From: an uncultured Eubacteriales bacterium
GTDB lineage: Bacteria > Bacillota > Clostridia > Oscillospirales > Oscillospiraceae
NCBI GenBank assembly: GCA_900550615.1
Contig: URSX01000069.1
Coordinates: forward strand, 1 to 9,175
Direction of reading: 5' to 3'
DNA length: 9,175 nucleotides
Shown here: positions 5,286 to 9,175 of the stretch, one piece after another
How the letters are laid out: the number at the start of each line of letters is the position of its first letter
Numbering within the stretch: position 1 is the stretch's first letter
The notes under the pieces: model-generated
Told to the model about the DNA's origin: nothing
The model's database searches: none
What the model saw: the letters and a program-made list of their open reading frames with translations, nothing else
Translations under genes and position numbers: made by a program

Positions 5286-6685
5286 AGCTGATTTTTGAAA
5301 AGAGCGTCCCCGGACGCCGCTGTACCATTCTGCCCGCCTGCGATGTGGAGAGCGTGTCTCTGCCCGCCGCCCTGCAGCGGGAGACGAAGCCCGCTCTGCC
5401 CGAGATGAGCGAAACGGACATCTCCCGCCACTATACGGAGCTGTGCAAGCAGGTCCACGGCGTCAACTGCGGGTTCTATCCGCTGGGCTCGTGCACCATG
5501 AAGTATAATCCCCGCATCGACGAGGAGATGGCGGCCCTGCCCGGCTTTACGGGCGTGCACCCCCTGTCCCCTGCGGAGGATCGCAAGGGTATGCAGCAGG
5601 TGCTGGACACCACTGCCCAGTATCTCTGCCAGATCACCGGCATGGACGGCATGACCTTCCAGCCCGCCGCCGGTGCCCACGGCGAGTTCACCGGCGTGCT
5701 GCTCATCAAGCAGTACCACGATGCCCGGGGCGATAAGAAGCGCACCAAGATCATTGTGCCCGACAGCGCCCACGGCACCAACCCCGCCACCGCCGCCATG
5801 TGCGGCTATGATGTGGTGAACATCGCCTCCGGCCCCGACGGCTGCGTGGATCTGGACGCGCTGCGTGCCGTGCTGGGCGAGGATACCGCGGGCCTCATGC
5901 TCACCAACCCCAACACCGTGGGCATTTTTGACAAGAACATTCTGGAGATCACCCGCCTTGTCCACGAGACCGGCGGTCTGTGCTACTATGACGGTGCCAA
6001 CCTCAACGCCGTCATGGGCGTGGTGCGCCCCGGCGACATGGGCTTTGACTGCATCCATATGAACCTGCACAAGACCTTCGCCACCCCCCATGGTGGCGGC
6101 GGCCCCGGCGCAGGCGCAGTGGGCTGCAAGGCATTTTTGAAGGAGTTCCTGCCCCACAGCGCCCTGGCGGAGGAGCCGGGCCATATCCAGGTGCGCAGCT
6201 TCCAGGGCAATTTCCTGGTGGTGGTGCGCGCCCTGGCCTACCTGCTGACCCTGGGCAAGGAGGGCATCCCCGAGGCGGCGGAGAACGCCGTTCTCAACGC
6301 CAACTACCTCATGGCCAGGCTCAAGGGCACCTACACCCCCGCTTACGACCGGCTGTGCATGCACGAGTTTGTGCTGGATCTCAGCGGCTTGAAGAAGGAG
6401 ACCGGTGTCTCCGCGCTGGATGTGGCCAAGTCCCTTATCGACGAGGGCATCCATCCGCCCACGATGTATTTCCCGCTGATCGTCCACGAGGCCCTGATGC
6501 TGGAGCCCACCGAGACCGAGGGCCCCGAGACTCTAGATCATGCCGCCGACGTGCTGCGCAAGCTGTATAAAAAGGCATTCGAGGATGCGGAGTCCATGCA
6601 CACCGCGCCCCATAACATGCCTATCGGTCGGCCCGACGAGGTGCAGGCGGCCCGCAAGCCTGTTCTGCGCTGGAAAAACGCATGA
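5282..6685 (+). CDS. gcvPB: Glycine dehydrogenase (decarboxylating) subunit 2, P-protein beta
   Basis: A 467-residue homologue of the C-terminal half of P-protein and the catalytic PLP subunit of the heterotetramer. Seen are FYPLGSCTMKYNPRI (65-79), HPLSP (93-97), QPAAGAHGEF (127-136), DSAHGTNPATA (161-171), YYDGANLNA (235-243) and the PLP-binding NLHKTFATPHGGGGPGAG with Lys264 as the expected Schiff-base lysine. The C-terminal region carries PPTMYFPLI and a TAPHNMPIGRPDE segment typical of bacterial GcvPB. A full AAGGAGG (5265-5271) sits inside the end of gcvPA, 10 bases before the ATG, and the genes overlap by 4 bases. The length is close to known GcvPB proteins and no defects are visible. 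Confidence 0.97.
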   Translation: MKLIFEKSVPGRRCTILPACDVESVSLPAALQRETKPALPEMSETDISRHYTELCKQVHGVNCGFYPLGSCTMKYNPRIDEEMAALPGFTGVHPLSPAEDRKGMQQVLDTTAQYLCQITGMDGMTFQPAAGAHGEFTGVLLIKQYHDARGDKKRTKIIVPDSAHGTNPATAAMCGYDVVNIASGPDGCVDLDALRAVLGEDTAGLMLTNPNTVGIFDKNILEITRLVHETGGLCYYDGANLNAVMGVVRPGDMGFDCIHMNLHKTFATPHGGGGPGAGAVGCKAFLKEFLPHSALAEEPGHIQVRSFQGNFLVVVRALAYLLTLGKEGIPEAAENAVLNANYLMARLKGTYTPAYDRLCMHEFVLDLSGLKKETGVSALDVAKSLIDEGIHPPTMYFPLIVHEALMLEPTETEGPETLDHAADVLRKLYKKAFEDAESMHTAPHNMPIGRPDEVQAARKPVLRWKNA

Positions 6686-7668
6686 TCAAAAAGCTCTACA
6701 CCTATTCCGGCAGCGGCACAGACCCCTACCGTAACCTGGCGCTGGAGCAGTATCTCACGGAGACGGTGGCGGAGGATGCCTGCATCCTCTACCTGTGGCA
6801 GAATGAGAACACTGTGGTCATCGGCCGCAACCAGAACGCCTGGAAGGAGTGCCGCACGGGCCTCCTGGAGAGCGAGGGCGGCGTGCTGGCACGCCGCCTC
6901 TCCGGCGGCGGCGCGGTGTTCCACGACCTGGGCAATCTGAACTTCACCTTCAGCGTCACCGAGGAAAATTACGATCTCTCCCGGCAGCAGCAGGTCCTCA
7001 TAGCGGCCTGCCGCCTGCTGGGTCTCCGGGCGGAGCTGTCCGGCCGCAACGATCTGCTGGCCGAGGGCCGGAAATTCTCCGGCAATTCCTTCTATTCCCA
7101 TAATGGCCGGGCCTTTCACAACGGCACCCTGCTGGTGAACGCGGACATGACGAAGATGGGCCGTTATCTCAGTCCTTCCACCGCTAAAATTGCCAGCAAA
7201 GGCGTGGACTCCGTCCGTGCCCGGGTGGTGAACCTGCGGGAGCTGTGCCCGGGTCTGACCATCCAGCAGATGGCCCAGGCCATGAACCGGGCCTTTGAGG
7301 AGGTCTATGGCCTGTCGGCCACGCCTTTGCGCCAGGAGGATTTCGACCGCGCCGCCTTGGACGCGCTGTGCGCGCGCTTTGGCAGCCGGGACTGGGTCTA
7401 TGGCCGCAGCGCGCCGCTGGACTTTGCCTGCGGGGATAAGTTCTCCTGGGGCGAGGTGAGCCTGCACCTGCGGGTGGAGAGCGGTACCTGCCGGGACGCG
7501 GCGGTGTATACCGATGCCATGGATGCCCGGCTGCCCGATGGACTGGAGGCGGTCTACAACGGCTGTGCCTTTTCTGCCGATGCGCTGTGCACTGCCACCA
7601 TGTCCGCCACAGTGTCCCAGGAGGTCAAGGAGGATCTCTGCGCTCTTATCCGGGCGCAAAACATCTGA
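6682..7668 (+). CDS. lplA: Lipoate-protein ligase A
   Basis: A 328-residue LplA-type enzyme, expected to activate free lipoate with ATP and attach it to the lipoyl lysine of GcvH. Seen are WQNENTVVIGRNQNAW (39-54), the RRLSGGGAVFHDLGNLNFTF motif (71-90), GRKFSGNSF (129-137) with Lys131 in the place of the catalytic lysine of E. coli LplA, AFHNGTLLVNADM (144-156), and an accessory C-terminal domain (about 245-328). The length and C-terminal domain fit an ATP-using ligase rather than LipB or a short LipM-type transferase. It overlaps the gcvPB stop by 4 bases (ATGA). No strong Shine-Dalgarno precedes it, so it probably relies on translational coupling and is made in smaller amounts. Its position implies that lipoate supply is matched to GCS demand. 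Confidence 0.93.
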   Translation: MIKKLYTYSGSGTDPYRNLALEQYLTETVAEDACILYLWQNENTVVIGRNQNAWKECRTGLLESEGGVLARRLSGGGAVFHDLGNLNFTFSVTEENYDLSRQQQVLIAACRLLGLRAELSGRNDLLAEGRKFSGNSFYSHNGRAFHNGTLLVNADMTKMGRYLSPSTAKIASKGVDSVRARVVNLRELCPGLTIQQMAQAMNRAFEEVYGLSATPLRQEDFDRAALDALCARFGSRDWVYGRSAPLDFACGDKFSWGEVSLHLRVESGTCRDAAVYTDAMDARLPDGLEAVYNGCAFSADALCTATMSATVSQEVKEDLCALIRAQNI

Positions 7669-7689
7669 GAAACAGGAGACGAAACTACT

Positions 7690-9075
7690 ATGTCTGACTA
7701 TCAGCTGATCGTCATCGGTGCAGGCCCCGGCGGCTATACCGCCGCCCTGCGCGCGGCCAAGCTGGGGCTGCACACCGCCATTGTGGAGCGGCGCGAGGTG
7801 GGCGGCACCTGCCTGAACCGGGGCTGCATCCCCACAAAGACGCTGCTTCACGCCTCTCAGGTCTACTATGATGCCGTCAACGGCGCTCCCGTGGGCGTCC
7901 ACAGCGGCGATATCACCTATGACATGGGCGAGATGTTCGCCTTCAAGCGCAGCGTCAGTGAGAAGCTGCGCGGCGGCATCCAGGCTCTGCTCAAGGGGGC
8001 CAAGGTGGATGTCATCGAGGGCACGGCGCAGATCGCCGCACCCGGCCAGGTGGATGTCACCGGCCCGGACGGTGCCGTGACCAAGTACACGGCGGATCGT
8101 ATCCTGGCCGCCACCGGCTCTGTGAATGTCCGCCCGCCCATCCCCGGGCTGGATCTGCCCGGCGTGATGACCTCCGACGAGCTGCTGGAGGGGACGGATA
8201 CGCCCTATGCCTCCATCGTCATCATCGGCGGCGGCGTCATCGGCGTGGAATTTGCCACCTTCTACAGCCACCTGGGCTGCCGGGTGACGCTGGTGGAGGG
8301 CATGGCCAATCTGATGCCCCAGCTGGATCGTGAATTGGGCCAGAACCTGGCGCAGATTCTGAAAAAGCAGGGGGTGGAGGTGCTGACCTCCGCCATGGTG
8401 CAGTCCCTGGAGCGGACGGCGGAGGGCCTGTGCGTCCATCTGAACCAGAAGGGCAAGGAGCTGACCGTCACCGGCGAAAAGGTCCTGTGTGCCATCGGCC
8501 GCCGGGCGTATTTCGACGGCTTGTTTGCGCCCGGTCTGACCCCCGCGCTCAACGGCAAGCGCCTGCTGGTGGACGAGAATTACCAGACCAGCATCCCTGG
8601 GGTATACGCCATCGGCGACGCATCCGCCGCTGTGCAGCTGGCCCATGTGGCCGCCGCCCAGGGCACGGACTGTGTGGAGCGGATGTGCGGCAGCCGGGGC
8701 AGCACCGATCTGAATGTGATTCCCAGCTGCATCTATAGCGCTCCGGAGATCGCCGTGGTGGGACTCACCGAGGCCGAGGCCAAGGAGCAGGGGATTCCTG
8801 CCGTGTCCGCTAAGTGCACCCTCTTCAGCAACGCCCGCACCATCATTGAGGATCCCGGCCGCTGCTTTATGAAGCTGGTGGCCAGGAAGGACACCCATGA
8901 GATCGTCGGTGCGCAGCTCATGTGCCAGCACGCCAGCGACATGATCTCCCAGCTGAGCGCCGCCATGGTCAATCACCTGACGGCGGAGCAGCTGCTGGCC
9001 GTTATGCGGCCGCACCCCTCCTTCGAGGAGGCGCTGAGCGAGGCCGTGGAGGCTCTGGTTTCCAAATTGGCATAA
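7690..9075 (+). CDS. lpdA: Dihydrolipoamide dehydrogenase (GCS L-protein)
   Basis: A 461-residue FAD flavoprotein that reoxidises dihydrolipoyl-H with NAD+. Domains in order: FAD-binding VIGAGPGGYTAALRAAKLG (8-26); the redox disulfide GGTCLNRGCIPTK with Cys41 and Cys46; the NAD-binding GGGVIGVEF (180-188), with an acidic Glu203 at the end of the second strand, which favours NAD+ over NADP+; the second FAD contact YAIGDASAAVQLAH (306-319); and the dimerisation domain ending in HPSFEE with the catalytic pair His442/Glu447. There is no N-terminal lipoyl domain of the kind found in some Firmicute Lpd proteins. The start follows AGGAG (7674-7678) after a 21-base gap from lplA. As last gene of the operon it completes the P-H-T-L set. 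It could also serve 2-oxoacid dehydrogenases, but nothing in this window encodes one. Confidence 0.96.
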   Translation: MSDYQLIVIGAGPGGYTAALRAAKLGLHTAIVERREVGGTCLNRGCIPTKTLLHASQVYYDAVNGAPVGVHSGDITYDMGEMFAFKRSVSEKLRGGIQALLKGAKVDVIEGTAQIAAPGQVDVTGPDGAVTKYTADRILAATGSVNVRPPIPGLDLPGVMTSDELLEGTDTPYASIVIIGGGVIGVEFATFYSHLGCRVTLVEGMANLMPQLDRELGQNLAQILKKQGVEVLTSAMVQSLERTAEGLCVHLNQKGKELTVTGEKVLCAIGRRAYFDGLFAPGLTPALNGKRLLVDENYQTSIPGVYAIGDASAAVQLAHVAAAQGTDCVERMCGSRGSTDLNVIPSCIYSAPEIAVVGLTEAEAKEQGIPAVSAKCTLFSNARTIIEDPGRCFMKLVARKDTHEIVGAQLMCQHASDMISQLSAAMVNHLTAEQLLAVMRPHPSFEEALSEAVEALVSKLA

Positions 9076-9087
9076 AAACGAAGTATA

Positions 9088-9115
9088 GAGCGGGAAACCA
9101 AATGGTTTCCCGCTC
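9088..9115. terminator. Perfect 12-bp hairpin after the operon; probable transcript end
   Basis: GAGCGGGAAACC (9088-9099) pairs fully with GGTTTCCCGCTC (9104-9115) around the loop AAAT, 12 bases after the lpdA stop. On the plus strand no T-run follows. On the minus strand a T5 appears only about 12 bases past the hairpin. It is well placed to end or protect the gcv transcript, but it is not a textbook intrinsic terminator. A repeated palindromic element is an alternative. Confidence 0.55.
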
Positions 9116-9132
9116 AGAGACTGTCGATAAAG

Positions 9133-9141
9133 TGGTATATT
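9133..9141 (+). promoter_or_regulatory. Possible extended -10 promoter for a gene beyond the right edge
   Basis: TGGTATATT reads as an extended -10 (TGn plus TATATT, 5/6 to consensus). No good -35 is seen at 17-18 bases upstream (CTCAGA). The remaining bases to 9175 contain no supported gene, so this is a weak candidate only. Confidence 0.2.
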
Positions 9142-9175
9142 TGCGATAACGGTAAGGAAGGGTGTGTGAGGGAAA

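Noticed and set aside
6538..9015. 825-codon and similar long minus-strand frames (also 5087-6487) opposite gcvPB, lplA and lpdA
   Set aside because: Same codon-bias shadow effect; no family pattern, and they conflict with intact enzyme genes.
9117..9175. Possible C-terminus of a convergent minus-strand gene ending ...QIYHFIDSL at the edge
   Set aside because: Only about 19 codons are visible, without any recognisable family pattern, and the same bases can be read as a promoter; not enough to call a gene.
1..9175. CRISPR arrays, tRNA or rRNA genes, defence or phage genes
   Set aside because: I saw no regularly spaced direct repeats, no tRNA-like cloverleaf or conserved rRNA segments, and no genes of those classes apart from the recombinase tail at the left edge.

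Overview
The window reads as a chromosomal segment of a GC-rich gut-type member of the Clostridia. An Oscillospiraceae-like genus is likely, but this is an inference from composition, Shine-Dalgarno style, a split gcvPA/gcvPB, a tandem glycine riboswitch and a recombinase tail typical of such genomes. Nearly all of it is one rightward operon for the glycine cleavage system (GCS).

Left edge (1-409): the last codons of a protein that looks like a large serine recombinase end at 43. About 35 bases later the sequence enters, in mid-frame, the back half of an XRE-type helix-turn-helix regulator that ends in two membrane segments. The simplest reading is that a recombinase-encoding mobile element lies to the left and that its right end sits inside the regulator gene. 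A strong hairpin terminator (431-473) closes this region.

Control region (474-854): a 9-bp inverted repeat, a sigma-70-type promoter (TTGACA, 18-bp spacer, TAAAAT) and a tandem glycine riboswitch. The switch ends in an intrinsic terminator whose 5' arm overlaps the closing helix of aptamer II, which predicts a glycine ON switch.

Operon (855-9075): an unusual gcvT-glyA fusion (T-protein plus a divergent serine hydroxymethyltransferase), then gcvH, gcvPA, gcvPB, a lipoate-protein ligase and dihydrolipoamide dehydrogenase. Spacing is tight: 3 nt between gcvH and gcvPA, and ATGA overlaps at gcvPA/gcvPB and gcvPB/lplA. P-protein decarboxylates glycine onto the lipoyl arm of H. T releases ammonia and makes 5,10-methylene-THF. 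The fused SHMT domain can combine that one-carbon unit with a second glycine to give serine. Lpd reoxidises the lipoyl arm and LplA attaches lipoate to H. The operon therefore encodes the whole cycle plus its main one-carbon outlet, and could in principle run in reverse.

Right edge (9076-9175): a perfect 12-bp hairpin without a U-tract, a weak possible extended -10 promoter, and no supported gene.

The most notable points are the T-protein/SHMT fusion with its divergent SHMT active-site segments, the mobile-element junction inside the membrane-bound XRE regulator, and a weakened P2 helix in riboswitch aptamer II.
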